64,000 nucleotides of DNA from assembly GCA_003864495.1 (NCBI GenBank), contig ML133402.1, forward strand, positions 702,614-766,613, read 5' to 3'. The stretch comes from Nemopilema nomurai (taxonomy: Eukaryota > Cnidaria > Scyphozoa > Rhizostomeae > Rhizostomatidae). Made by a program: the position numbers and the translations under genes. This document shows, one piece after another, positions 10,427 through 22,810 of this stretch. Positions within the stretch are counted from its first letter, which is position 1, and each line of letters opens with the position of its first letter. The notes under the pieces are model-generated. The model had not been told where the DNA came from. It worked only from the letters and a program-made list of their open reading frames with translations, and did not search any database.

Positions 10427-11577
10427 AGCACCGAATCGCGGCAAGCATGGAAACGAGGCAATGACAAAACGGGGCTTAAACGAAAACGAGATTAGGTCTT
10501 TTAGCACCAACTTGAGGCTAGCATGCAAACGAGGCTAGGGCGAAACGGGGCTGAAGCGAAAACAAGGATAAGGTTTTGAGCACGAAAACAAGGCCAAAAC
10601 AAAAACGAGGCTGGGGTTTTTAGCACTAAAACGAGTCTAGCATGGAAACGAGGCAAGGACGAAAACGAGGTTAATTGAAAACGAGGCTGAAGTTTTTAGC
10701 ACCAAAACGAGTTTAGCATGGAAACGAGGCATGGACGAAAAAGAGGCTAAAACGAAAACGAGACTGGGGTTTTTAGCACCAAAACGAGTCTGGCATGAAA
10801 ACGAGGCAAGGAGGAAACAAGGCCAAAACAAAAACGAGGCTGGGGTTTTTAGCACTAACGAGTCTAAAATGGAAACGAGGGAAGGACGAAAACGAGGCTA
10901 AAGGGAAAACTGACTGTGGTTTTTAGCACCGAATCGCGGCAAGCATGGAAACGAGGCAATGACAAAACGGGGCTTAAACGAAAACGAGATTAGGTCTTTT
11001 AGCACCAACTTGAGGCTAGCATGCAAACGAGGCTAGGGCGAAACGGGGCTGAAGCAAAAACAAGGATAAGGTTTTGAGCACGAAAACAAGGTCAAAACAA
11101 AAACGAGGCTGGGGTTTTTAGCACTAAAAGAGTCTAGCATGGAAACGAGGGAAGGACGAAAACGAGGCTAAAGGGAAAACGTGACTGTGGTTTTTAGCAC
11201 CGAAACGAGTTTAGCATGGAAACGAGGCAAGGACGAAAACGAGGTTAATTGAAAACGAGGCTGAAGTCTTTGGAAACAAAACGAGTTTAGCATGGAAACG
11301 AGAGAAGGAAGAAAACGAGGCGAAAAGGAAAACGAGACTGTGGTTTTTAGCACCAAGACGAGTCTAGCATGGTAACGAGGAAATGACAAAAGGAGGCTAA
11401 ATTGAAAACGAGGCTAAAGTTTTTAGCACCAAAACGAAACTAGCATGGAAATGAGGGAAGGACGAAAACGAGGCTAAAATGAAAACAACGCAGGGGTTTT
11501 AGCACCAAAACGAGTCTAGAATGGAAATAAGGCAAGGAGGAAAACGAGGCTAGAACGAAATTGAGGTTAAGACTTTT
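10427..11577 (+). repeat. ~500-bp block of six monomers plus a 43-bp monomer, and following block
   Basis: The marker AGCACCGAATCGCGG occurs at 10427, 10925 and 11578. The first interval (498 bp) is six full monomers plus one 43-bp short monomer (505 bp nominal). The second interval is about two monomers longer and leads to the GTCTTTGGAAAC marker monomer. The corresponding region of the next HOR copy has one extra block (21159-22810). Confidence 0.8.
10579..10621 (+). repeat. 43-bp short monomer (representative)
   Basis: AGCAC at 10579 is followed by AGCAC at 10622, a spacing of 43 bp, exactly 77 minus two 17-bp units. In phase it reads TTGAGCACGAAAACAAG, GCCAAAACAAAAACGAG and the half unit GCTGGGGTT, so it is two and a half subrepeats. 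Its second part matches the end of the monomers that start CAAAACGACTCTGGCATG. This fits unequal pairing between the first and third AAACGAG of two neighbouring monomers. The same short monomer recurs in nearly every ~500-bp block of the window. Confidence 0.9.
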
Positions 11578-14093
11578 AGCACCGAATCGCGGCAAGCTTG
11601 GAAACGAGGCAATGACAAAAACGGGGCTTAAACGAAAACGAGATTAGTTCTTTTAGCACCAACTTGAGGCTAGCATGCAAACGGGGCAAGAACAAAACGG
11701 GGCTGAAGCGAAAACGAGGATAAGGTTTTGAGCACCAAATCGAGGCTAGCATGGAAACGAACAAAGGATAAAAACGAGGCTAAAACGAAAACGAGGCTGG
11801 GTTTTTAGCACAAAAAGGAGGCTAGCATGGAAACGAACAAAGGATAAAAACGAGACTAAAACGAAAAGGAGGCTGGGGTTTTTAGCACCAAAACGAGTTT
11901 AGCATGGAAACGAGGCAAGGACGAAAACGAGGCTAAATTGAAAACTAGGCTGAAGTTTTTTGCACCAAAACGAGTTTAGCATGGAAACGAGGCATGGACG
12001 AAAAAGAGACTAAAACGAAAACGAGGCTGGGGTTTTAGCACCAAAAGGAGGCTAGCATGGAAACGAGGCAAGAACAAAACAAGGCTGAAGCGAGAACGCG
12101 GCTCAAGTTTTTAGCACCAAAACGAGTCTAGCATGGAAACGAGGCATGGACGAAAACGAAGCTAAAACAAAAATGAGGCTGGGGTTTTTAGCACCAAAAT
12201 GACTCTGGCATGAAAAGGAGGCAAGGACGAAAACAAGGCCAAAACAAAAACGAGGCTGGGGTTTTTAGCAATAAAACGAGGCTAGCATGGAAACGAGGAA
12301 GGACGAAAACGAGGCTAAAGGGAAAACGTGACTGTGGTTTTTAGCACCAAAACGAGTTTAGCATGGAAACGAGGCAAGGACGAAAACGAGGCTAAATTGA
12401 AAACGAGGCTGAAGTTTTTAGCACCAAAACGAGTTTAGCATGGAAACGAGGCATGGACGAAAAAGAGGCTAAAACGAAAACGAGGCTGGGGTTTTTAGCA
12501 CCAAAACGAGGCTAGCATGGAAACGAGGCAAGAGCAAAACAAGGCTGACGCGAGAACGAGGCTCAAGTTTTTAGCACCAAAACGAGTCTAGCATGGAGAC
12601 GAGGCAAGGACGAAAGCGAAGCAAAAAGAAAATGAGGCTGGTGTTTTAGCACCAAAACGACTCTGGCATGAAAACGAGGCAAGGAGGAAAACAAGGCCAA
12701 AACCAAAAAAGGCTGGGGTTTTTAGCACTAAAACGAGTCTAGCATGGAAACGAGGCAAGGAAGAAAACGAGGCTAAAGGGAAAACGAGGCTGAAGTTTTT
12801 AGCACAAAAAGGAGGCTAGCATGGAAACGAACAAAGGATAAAAACGAGGCTAAAACGAAAACGAGGCTGGGGTTTTTAGCACCAAAACGACTTTAGCATG
12901 GAAACGAGGCAAGGACGAAAACGAGGCTAAATTGAAAACGAGGCTGAAGTTTTTTGCACCAAATCGAGTTTAGCATGGAAACGAGGCATGGACGAAAAAG
13001 AGACTAAAACGAAAACGAGGCTGGGTTTTTAGCACCAAAAGGAGGCTAGCATGGAAACGAGGCAAGAACAAAACAAGGCTGAAGCGATAACGCGGCTTAA
13101 GTTTTTAGCACCAAAACGAGTCTAGCATGGAAACGAGGCAAGGACAAAAACGAAGCTAAAACAAAAATGAGGCTGGGGTTTTTAGCACCAAAACGACTCT
13201 GGTATAAAAAGGAGCAAGGACGAAAACAAGGCCAAAACAAAACGAGGCTGAGGTTTTTAGCAATAGAACGAGGCTAGCATGGAAACGAGGGAAGGACGAA
13301 AACGAGGCTAAAGGGAAAACGTGACTGTGGTTTTTAGCACCAAAACGAGTTTAGCATGGAAACGAGGCAAGGATGAAAACGAGGCTGAATTGAAAACGAG
13401 GCAGAAGTTTATAGCACCAAAACGAGTTTAGCATGGAAACGAGGCATGGACGAAAAAGAGGCTAAAACGAAAACGAGGCTGGGGTTTTTAGCACCAAAAC
13501 GAGTCTGGCATGAAAACGAGTGGGAGAAAACAAGGCCAAAACAAAACGAGGCTGGGGTTTTTAGCACCAAAGCGAGTCTAGCATGGAAACGAGGGAAGGA
13601 TGAAAACGAGGCTAAAGGGAAAACGTGACTGTGGGTTTTTAGCACCAAAACGAGTTTAGCATGAAACGAGGGAAGGACGAAAACGAGGCTAAAGGGAAAA
13701 CGTGACTGTGGTTTTTAGCACCAAAACGAGTTTAGCATGGAAACGAGGCAAGGACGAAAACGAGGTTAATTGAAAACGAGGCTGAAGTTTTTAGCACCAA
13801 AACGAGTTTAGCATGGAAACGAGGCATGGACGAAAAAGAGGCTAAAACGAAAACGAGGCTGGGGTTTTTAGCACCAAAACGAGGCTAGCATGGAAACGAG
13901 GCAAGAGCAAAACAAGGCTGAAGCGAGAACGAGGCTCAAGTTTGTAGCACGAAAACGAGTCTAGCATGGAGACGAGGCTAGGACGAAAACGAGGCTAAAG
14001 GGAAAACGTGACTGTGGTTTTTAGCACCAAAACGAGTTTAGCATGGAAACGAGGCAAGGTCGAAAACGAGGCTAAATTGAAAACGAGGCTGAA
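11266..14093 (+). repeat. Nested ~2.8-kb tandem duplication, first member (HOR copy II)
   Basis: It is bounded by the marker GTCTTTGGAAAC at 11266 and 14094. The order of variants (TCTAGAATGG monomer, CGAATCGCGG block, GACGCGAGAACG near 12548, GAGTGGGAG near 13518) is repeated in 14094-16845, with GACGCGAGAACG 2752 bp later. An equivalent pair exists at 22500 and 25323 in the next HOR copy. Confidence 0.78.
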
Positions 14094-16845
14094 GTCTTTG
14101 GAAACAAAACGAATTTAGCATGGAAACGAGAGAAGGAAGAAAACGAGGCGAAAAGGAAAACGAGACTGTGGTTTTTAGCACCAAGACGAGTCTAGCATGG
14201 TAACGAGGAAAGGACAAAACGAGGCTAAATTGAAAACGAGGCTAAAGTTTTTAGCACCAAAACGAAACTAGCATGGAAATGAGGGAAGGACGAAAACGAG
14301 GCTAAAATGAAAACAACGCAGGGGTTTTAGCACCAAAACGAGTCTAGAATGGAAATAAGGCAAGGAGGAAAACGAGGCTAGAATGAAATTGAGGTTAAGA
14401 CTTTTAGCACCGAATCGCGGCAAGCATGGAAACGAGGCAATGACAAAAACGGGGCTTAAACGAAAACGAGATTAGTTCTTTTAGCACCAACTTGAGGCTA
14501 GCATGCAAACGGGGCAAGAACAAAACGGGGCTGAAGCGAAAACGAGGATAAGGTTTTGAGCACCAAATCGAGGCTAGCATGGAAACGAACAACGGATAAA
14601 AACGAGGCTAAAACGAAAACGAGGCTGGGTTTTTAGCACCAAAACGAGTTTAGCATGGAAACGAGGCAAGGACGAAAACGAGGCTAAATTGAAAACTAGG
14701 CTGAAGTTTTTTGCACCAAAACGAGTTTAGCATGGAAACGAGGCATGGACGAAAAAGAGACTAAAACGAAAACGAGGCTGGGGTTTTTAGCACCAAAAGG
14801 AGGCTAGCATGGAAACGAGGCAAGAACAAAACAAGGCTGAAGCGAGAACGCGGCTCAAGTTTTTAGCACCAAAACGAGTCTACCATGGAAACGAGGCATG
14901 GACGAAAACGAAGCTAAAACAAAAATGAGGCTGGGGTTTTTAGCACAAAAATGACTCTGGCATGAAAAGGAGGCAAGGACGAAAACAAGGCCAAAACAAA
15001 AACGAGGCTGGGGTTTTTAGCAATAAAACGAGGCTAGCATGGAAACGAGGGAAGGACGAAAACGAGGCTAAAGGGAAAACGTGACTGTGGTTTTAGCACC
15101 AAAACGAGTTTAGCATGGAAACGAGGCAAGGACGAAAACGAGGCTAAATTGAAAACGAGGCTGAAGTTTTTAGCACCAAAACGAGTTTAGCATGGAAACG
15201 AGGCATGGACGAAAAAGAGGCTAAAACGAAAACGAGGCTGGGGTTTTTAGCACCAAAACGAGGCTAGCATGGAAACGAGGCAAGAGCAAAACAAGGCTGA
15301 CGCGAGAACGAGGCTCAAGCTTTTAGCACCAAAACGAGTCTAGCATGGAGACGAGGCAAGGACGAAAGCGAAGCAAAAAGAAAATGAGGCTGGTGTTTTT
15401 AGCACCAAAACGACTCTGGCATGAAAACGAGGCAAGGAGGAAAACAAGGCCAAAACCAAAACAAGGCTGGGGTTTTTAGCACTAAAACGAGTCTAGCATG
15501 GAAACGAGGCAAGGAAGAAAACGAGGCTAAAGGGAAAACGAGGCTGAAGTTTTTAGCACAAAAAGGAGGCTAGCATGGAAACGAACAAAGGATAAAAACG
15601 AGGCTAAAACGAAAACGAGGCTGGGGTTTTTAGCACCAAAACGACTTTAGCATGGAAACGAGGCAAGGACGAAAACGAGGCTAAATTGAAAACGAGGCTG
15701 AAGTTTTTTGCACCAAATCGAGTTTAGCATGGAAACGAGGCATGGACGAAAAAGAGACTAAAACGAAAACGAGGCTGGGGTTTTTAGCACCAAAAGGAGG
15801 CTAGCATGGAAACGAGGCAAGAACAAAACAAGGCTGAAGCGATAACGCGGCTTAAGTTTTTAGCACCAAAACGAGTCTAGCATGGAAACGAGGCAAGGAC
15901 AAAAACGAAGCTAAAACAAAATGAGGCTGGGGTTTTTAGCACCAAAACGACTCTGGCATAAAAAGGAGGCAAGGACGAAAACAAGGCCAAAACAAAAACG
16001 AGGCTGGGGTTTTTAGCAATAGAACGAGGCTAGCATGGAAACGAGGGAAGGACGAAAACGAGGCTAAAGGGAAAACGTGACTGTGGTTTTTAGCACCAAA
16101 ACGAGTTTAGCATGGAAACGAGGCAAGGATGAAAACGAGGCTGAATTGAAAACGAGGCAGAAGTTTATAGCACCAAAACGAGTTTAGCATGGAACGAGGC
16201 ATGGACGAAAAAGAGGCTAAAACGAAAACGAGGCTGGGGTTTTTAGCACCAAAACGAGTCTGGCATGAAAACGAGGATGGGAGGAAAACAAGGCCAAAAC
16301 AAAAACGAGGCTGGGGTTTTTAGCACCAAAGCGAGTCTAGCATGGAAACGAGGGAAGGACGAAAACGAGGCTAAAGGGAAAACGTGACTGTGGTTTTTAG
16401 CACCAAAACGAGTTTAGCATGGAAACGAGGGAAGGACGAAAACGAGGCTAAAGGGAAAACGTGACTGTGGTTTTTAGCACCAAAACGAGTTTAGCATGGA
16501 AACGAGGCAAGGACGAAAACGAGGTTAATTGAAAACGAGGCTGAAGTTTTTAGCACCAAAACGAGTTTAGCATGGAAACGAGGCATGGACGAAAAAGAGG
16601 CTAAAACGAAAACGAGGCTGGGGTTTTTAGCACCAAAACGAGGCTAGCATGGAAACGAGGCAAGAGCAAAACAAGGCTGAAGCGAGAACGAGGCTCAAGT
16701 TTGTAGCACGAAAACGAGTCTAGCATGGAGACGAGGCAAGGACGAAAGCGAAGCAAAAAGAAAATGAGGCTGGGGTTTTTAGCACCAAAACGACTCTGGC
16801 ATGAAAACGAGGCAAGGAGGAAAACAAGGCCAAAACCAAAACAAG
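14094..16845 (+). repeat. Nested ~2.8-kb tandem duplication, second member (HOR copy II)
   Basis: It repeats the variant order of 11266-14093. It differs by GACGAGGCAAGG versus CTAGGACG near 13978 and 16737, and by an AATTTAGC variant after its marker monomer. It lacks one GAACAAAGGATAAAAACG monomer found near 11837. Confidence 0.75.
14404..14592 (+). repeat. Conserved marker block of three aberrant monomers (representative)
   Basis: This run holds CGAATCGCGGCAAGC, then CACCAACTTGAGGC with GCATGCAAACGGGGC, then GAGCACCAAATCGAGGC. These monomers differ strongly from the array average yet recur almost base for base near 11576, 19241, 22806, 25634, 33214, 37499, 40845, 45768, 53989, 55368, 62224 and 63600. 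Slightly changed copies occur near 3175, 7081, 9435, 29324 and 47142. The block contains GCATGC (SphI) and is usually preceded by TCTAGA (XbaI), giving natural restriction landmarks. Confidence 0.85.
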
Positions 16846-18490
16846 GCTGGGGTTTTTAGCACTAAAACGAGTCTAGCATGGAAACGAACAAAGGATAAAA
16901 ACGAGGCTAAAACGAAAACGAGGCTGGGGTTTTTAGCACCAAAACGAGTTTAGCATGGAAACGAGGCAAGGACGAAAACGAGGCTAAATTGAAAACTAGG
17001 CTGGGGTTTTTAGCAATAAAACGAGGCTAGCATGGAAACGAGGGAAGGACGAAAACGAGGCTAAAGGGAAAACGTGACTGTGGTTTTTAGCACCAAAACG
17101 AGTTTAGCATGGAAATGAGGCAAGGATGAAAACGAGGCTGAATTGAAAACGAGGCAGAAGTTTATAGCACCAAAACGAGTTTAGCATGGAAACGAGGCAT
17201 GGACGAAAAAGAGGCTAAAACGAAAACGAGGCTGCGGTTTTTAGCACCAAAACGAGTCTGGCATGAAAACGAGGCAAGGAGGAAAACAAGGCCAAAACAA
17301 AAACGAGGCTGGGGTTTTTAGCACCAAAGCGAGTCTAGCATGGAAACGAGGGAAGGACGAAAACGAGGCTAAAGGGAAAACGTGACTGTGGTTTTTAGCA
17401 CCAAAACGAGTTTAGCATGGAAACGAGGCATGGACGAAAAAGAGCCTAAAACGAAAACGAGGCTAGGGCTTTTAGCACCAAAAAGAGTTAGGCATGGAAA
17501 CGAGAGAGGGAAAAAAACGAGGATAAAACGAAAACGAGTCTGTGGTTTCTAGCACCAAAACGAGTCTAGCATGGAAATGAGGCAAGGAGGAAAACGAGGC
17601 TAGAACGAAATTGAGGTTAAGACTTTTAGCACCGAATCGCGGCAAGCATGGAAACGAGGCAATGACAAAACGGGGCTTAAACGAAAACGAGATTAGGTCT
17701 TTTAGCACCAACTTGAGGCTAGCATGCAAACGAGGCTAGGGCGAAACGGGGCTGAAGCGAAAACAAGGATAAGGTTTTGAGCACGAAAACAAGGCCAAAA
17801 CAAAAACGAGGCTGGGGTTTTTAGCACTAAAACGAGTCTAGCATGGAAACGAGGGATGGACGAAAACGAGGCTAAAGGGAAAACGTGACTGTGGTTTTTA
17901 GCACCAAAACGAGTTTAGCATGGAAACGAGGCAAGGACGAAAACGAGGTTAATTGAAAACGAGGCTGAAAATTTTAGCACCAAAACGAGTTTAGCATGGA
18001 AACGAGGCATGGACGAAAAAGAGGCTAAAACGAAAACGAGGCTGGGGTTTTTAGCACCAAAACGAGGCTAGCATGGAAACGAGGCAAGAGCAAAACAAGG
18101 CTGAAGCGAGAACGAGGCTCAAGTTTGTAGCACCAAAACGAGTCTAGCATGGAGACGAGGCAAGGACGAAAGCGAAGCAAAAAGAAAATGAGGCTGGGGT
18201 TTTTAGCACCAAAACGACTCTGGCATGAAAACGAGGCAAGGAGGAAAACAAGGCCAAAACCAAAACAAGGCTGGGGTTTTTAGCACTAAAGCGAGTCTAG
18301 CATGGAAACGAGGCAAGGAAGAAAACGAGGCTAAATTGAAACGAGGCTGAAGTTTATAGCACCAAAACGAGTTTAGCATGGAAATAAGGCAAGGAGGAAA
18401 ACGAGGCTAGAACGAAATTGAGGTTAAGACTTTTAGCACCGAATCGCGGCAAGCCTGGAAACGAGGCAATGACAAAAACGGGGCTTAAAC

Positions 18491-19730
18491 GAAACGAGGG
18501 CTGCGGTTTTTAGCACTAACACGAGTCTAGCATGGAAACGAGGGAAGGACGAAAACGAGGCTAAAGGGAAAACGTGACTGTGGTTTTTAGCACCGAATCG
18601 CGGCAAGCATGGAAACGAGGCAATGACAAAACGGGGCTTAAACGAAAACGAGATTAGGTCTTTTAGCACCAACTTGAGGCTAGCATGCAAACGAGGCTAG
18701 GGCGAAACGGGGCTGAAGCGAAACAAGGATAAGGTTTTGAGCACGAAAACAAGGCCAAAACAAAAACGAGGCTGGGGTTTTTAGCACTAAAACGAGTCTA
18801 GCATGGAAACGAGGCATGGACGAAAACGAGGCTAAAGGGAAAACGTGACTGTGGTTTTTAGCACCGAAACGAGTTTAGCATGGAAACGAGGCAAGGACGA
18901 AAACGAGGTTAATTGAAAACGAGGCTGAAGTCTTTGGAAACAAAACGAGTTTAGCATGGAAACGAGAGAAGGAAGAAAACGAGGCGGAAAGGAAAACGAG
19001 ACTGTGGTTTTTAGCACCAAGACGAGTCTAGCATGGTAACGAGGAAAGGACAAAAACGAGGCTAAATTGAAAACGAGGCTAAAGTTTTTAGCACCAAAAC
19101 GAAACTAGCATGGAAATGAGGGAAGGACGAAAACGAGGCTAAAATGAAAACAACGCAGGGGTTTTAGCACCAAAACGAGTCTAGAATGGAAATAAGGCAA
19201 GGAGGAAAACGAGGCTAGAACGAAATTGAGGTTAAGACTTTTAGCACCGAATCGCGGCAAGCATGGAAACGAGGCAATGACAAAAACGGGGCTTAAACGA
19301 AAACGAGATTAGTTCTTTTAGCACCAACTTGAGGCTGGCATGCAAACGGGGCAAGAACAAAACGGGGCTGAAGCGAAAACGAGGATAAGGTTTTGAGCAC
19401 CAAATCGAGGCTAGCATGGAAACGAACAAAGGATAAAAACGAGGCTAAAACGAAAACGAGGCTGGGTTTTTAGCACAAAAAGGAGGCTAGCATGGAAACG
19501 AACAAAGGATAAAAACGAGGCTAAAACGAAAACGAGGCTGGGGTTTTTAGCACCAAAACGAGTTTAGCATGGAAACGAGGCAAGGACGAAAACGAGGCTA
19601 AATTGAAAACTAGGCTGAAGTTTTTTGCACCAAAACGAGTTTAGCATGGAAACGAGGCATGGACGAAAAAGCGACTAAAACGAAAACGAGGCTGGGGTTT
19701 TAGCACCAAAAGGAGGCTAGCATGGAAACG
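18491..19730 (+). repeat. HOR segment matching 32470-33700
   Basis: From the junction near 18495 onward the best match shifts from the sequence ~10.9 kb downstream to that ~13.97 kb downstream. Shared private variants are CACTAACACG (18514 and 32489), GAGGCTGGCATG (19331 and 33303) and GCGACTAAAAC (near 19670 and 33638). Homology ends near 19730, where this copy continues with GAACAAAGGAT and the other with GAGGCAAGAAC. Confidence 0.8.
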
Positions 19731-20394
19731 AACAAAGGATAAAAACGAGGCTAAAACGAAAATGAGGCTGGGGTTTTTAGCACCAAAACGAGTTTAGCAT
19801 GGAAACGAGGCAAGGACGAAAATGAGGCTAAATTGAAAACGAGGCTGAAGTTTTTTGTACCAAATCGAGTTTAGCATGGAAACGAGGCATGGACGAAAAA
19901 GAGACTAAAACAAAAACGAGGCTGGGGTTTTTAGCACCAAAAGGAGGCTAGCATGGAAATGAGGCAAGGAGGAAAACAAGGCCAAAACCAAAACAAGGCT
20001 GGGGTTTTTAGCACTAAAACGAGTCTAGCATGGAAACGAGGCAAGGAAGAAAACGAGGCTAAAGGGAAAACGAGGCTGAGGTTTTTAGCACAAAAAGGAG
20101 GCTAGCATGGAAACGAACAAAGGATAAAAACGAGTCTAAAACGAAAACGAGGCTGGGGTTTTTAGCACCAAAACGAGTTTAGCATGGAAACGACACAAGG
20201 ACGAAAACGAGGCTAAATTGAAAACGAGGCTGAAATTTTTTGCACCAAATCGAGTTTAGCATGGAAACGAGGCATGGACGAAAAAGAGACTAAAACGAAA
20301 ACGAGGCTGGGGTTTTTAGCACCAAAAGGAGGCTAGCATGGAAACGAGGCAAGAACAAAACAAGGCTGAAGCGAGAACGCGGCTTAAGTTTTTA
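19731..20394 (+). repeat. Short linking patch of monomers
   Basis: About eight to nine monomers join the segment ending near 19730 to the start of the next 11.23-kb copy. Private changes include TTTTTTGTACC near 19856 and CGACACAAGG near 20192. The GAGGCTGAGGTTTTTAGC variant near 20083 is the type also seen at 30534, 34344, 38710, 42057, 48119, 49405, 56349 and 57650. Confidence 0.6.
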
Positions 20395-21158
20395 GCACCA
20401 AAACGAGTCTAGCATGGAAACGAGGCAAGGACAAAAACGAAGCTAAAACAAAAATGAGGCTGGGGTTTTTAGCACCAAAACGACTCTGGCATAAAAAGGA
20501 GGCAAGGACGAAAACAAGGCCAAACAAAAACGAGACAGGGTTTTTAGCAATAAAACGAGGCTAGCATGGAAACGAGGGAAGGACGAAAACGAGGCTAAAG
20601 GGAAAACGTGACTGTGGTTTTTAGCACCAAAACGAGTTTAGCATGGAAACGAGCAAGGATGAAAACGAGGCTGAATGAAAACGAGGCAGAAGTTTATAGC
20701 ACCAAAACGAGTTTAGCATGGAAACGAGGCATGGACGAAAAAGAGGCTAAAACGAAAACGAGGCTGGGGTTTTTAGCACCAAAACGAGTCTGGCATGAAA
20801 ACGAGGCAAGGAGGAAAAACAAGGCCAAAACAAAAACGAGGCTGGGGTTTTTAGCACCAAAGCGAGTCTAGCATGGAAACGAGGGAAGGACGAAAACGAG
20901 GCTAAAGGGAAAACGTGACTGTGGTTTTTAGCACCAAAACGAGTTTAGCATGGAAACGGGCATGGACGAAAAAGAGCTAAAACGAAAACGAGGCTAGGCT
21001 TTTAGCACCAAAAAGAGTTAGGCATGGAAACGAGAGAGGGAAAAAAACGAGGATAAAACGAAAACGAGTCTGTGGTTTCTAGCACCAAAAACGAGTCTAG
21101 CATGGAAATGAGGCAAGGAGGAAAACGAGGCTAGAACGAAATTGAGGTTAAGACTTTT

Positions 21159-22810
21159 AGCACCGAATCGCGGCAAGCATGGAAACGAGGCAATGACAAA
21201 ACGGGGCTTAAACGAAAACGACATTAGGTCTTTAGCACCAAACTTGAGGCTAGCATGCAAACGAGGCTAGGGCGAAACGGGCTGAAGCGAAAACAAGGAT
21301 AAGGTTTTGAGCACGAAAACAAGGAAGGCAAACAAAAACGAGGCTGGGGTTTTTAGCACTAAAACGAGTCTAGCATGGAAACGAGGGAAGGACGAAAACG
21401 AGGCTAAAGGGAAAACGTGACTGTGGTTTTTAGCACCAAAACGAGTTTAGCATGGAAACGAGGCATGGACGAAAAGAAGCCTAAAACGAAAACGAGGCTA
21501 GGGCTTTTAGCACCAAAAGAGTTAGGCATGGAAACGAGAGAGGGAAAAAAAACGAGGATAAAACGAAAACGAGTCTGTGGTTTCTAGCACCAAAACGAGT
21601 CTAGCATGGAAATGAGGCAAGGAGGAAAACGAGGCTAGAACGAAATTGAGGTTAAGACTTTTAGCACCGAATCGCGGCAAGCATGGAAACGAGGCAATGA
21701 CAAAACGGGGCTTAAACGAAAACGACATTAGGTCTTTTAGCACCAACTTGAGGCTAGCATGCAAACGAGGCTAGGGCGAAACGGGGCTGAAGCGAAAACA
21801 AGGATAAGGTTTTGAGCACGAAAACAAGGCCAAAACAAAAACGAGGCTGGGGTTTTTAGCACTAAAACGAGTCTAGCATGGAAACGAGGCAAGGACGAAA
21901 ACGAGGTTAATTGAAAACGAGGCTGAAGTTTTTAGCACCAAAACGAGTTTAGCATGGAAACGAGGCATGGACGAAAAAGAGGCTAAAACGAAAACGAGAC
22001 TGGGGTTTTTAGCACCAAAACGAGTCTGGCATGAAAACGAGGCAAGGAGGAAAACAAGGCCAAAACAAAAACGAGGCTGGGGTTTTTAGCACTAACACGA
22101 GTCTAATGGAACGAGGGAAGGACGAAAACGAGGCTAAGGGGAAAACGTGACTGTGGTTTTTAGCACCGAATCGCGGCAAGCATGGAAACGAGGCAATGAC
22201 AAAACGGGGCTTAAACGAAACGAGATTAGGTCTTTTAGCACCAACTTGAGGCTAGCATGCAAACGAGGCTAGGGCGAAACGGGGCTGAAGCAAAACAAGG
22301 ATAAGGTTTTGAGCACGAAAACAAGGTCAAAACAAAAACGAGGCTGGGGTTTTTAGCACTAAAACGAGTCTAGCATGGAAACGAGGGAAGGACGAAAACG
22401 AGGCTAAAGGGAAAACGTGACTGTGGTTTTTAGACCGAAACGAGTTTAGCATGGAAACGAGGCAGGACGAAAACGAGGTTAATTGAAAACGAGGCTGAAG
22501 TCTTTGGAAACAAAACGAGTTTAGCATGGAAACGAGAGAAGGAAGAAAACGAGCGAAAAGGAAAACGAGACTGTGGTTTTTAGCACCAAGACGAGTCTAG
22601 CATGGTAACGAGGAAATGACAAAAAGGAGGCTAAATTGAAAACGAGGCTAAAGTTTTTAGCACCAAACGAAACTAGCATGGAAATGAGGGAAGGACGAAA
22701 ACGAGGCTAAAATGAAAACAACGCAGGGGTTTTAGCACCAAAACGAGTCTAGAATGGAAATAAGGCAAGGAGGAAAACGAGGCTAGAACGAAATTGAGGT
22801 TAAGACTTTT
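21159..22810 (+). repeat. ~500-bp blocks in triplicate
   Basis: The marker AGCACCGAATCGCGG lies at 21159, 21663, 22162 and 22811, giving intervals of 504, 499 and 649 bp. Copy II has only 10427, 10925 and 11578, so one 504-bp block (including the GAGTTAGGCATGG monomer at about 21026 and 21530) was gained here or lost there. The two neighbouring copies even share the rare CGACATTAGGTC change, which favours a recent local duplication. Confidence 0.82.

Larger units (their letters stand above)
9655..18490 (+). repeat. 11.23-kb HOR, copy II (with internal deletion at its right end)
   Basis: Rare variants in this stretch recur 10.7-11.2 kb downstream in the same order. GAGACAGGG at 9802 recurs at 20532. 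GTCTTTGGAAAC at 11266 and 14094 recurs at 22500 and 25323 (steps of 11234 and 11229). CGGCAAGCTTGG near 11588 recurs near 22821. The step is shorter at the left because the second copy has gained one ~500-bp block. At the right the copy stops at a fused junction near 18495 (see findings). Confidence 0.82.

Noticed and set aside
14404..14592. Identical 62-codon minus-strand frame recurring in nine or more places, suggesting a conserved small protein
   Set aside because: Its repetition follows HOR copying of the marker block. It has no separate promoter, codon bias or variation pattern that would indicate selection on protein.
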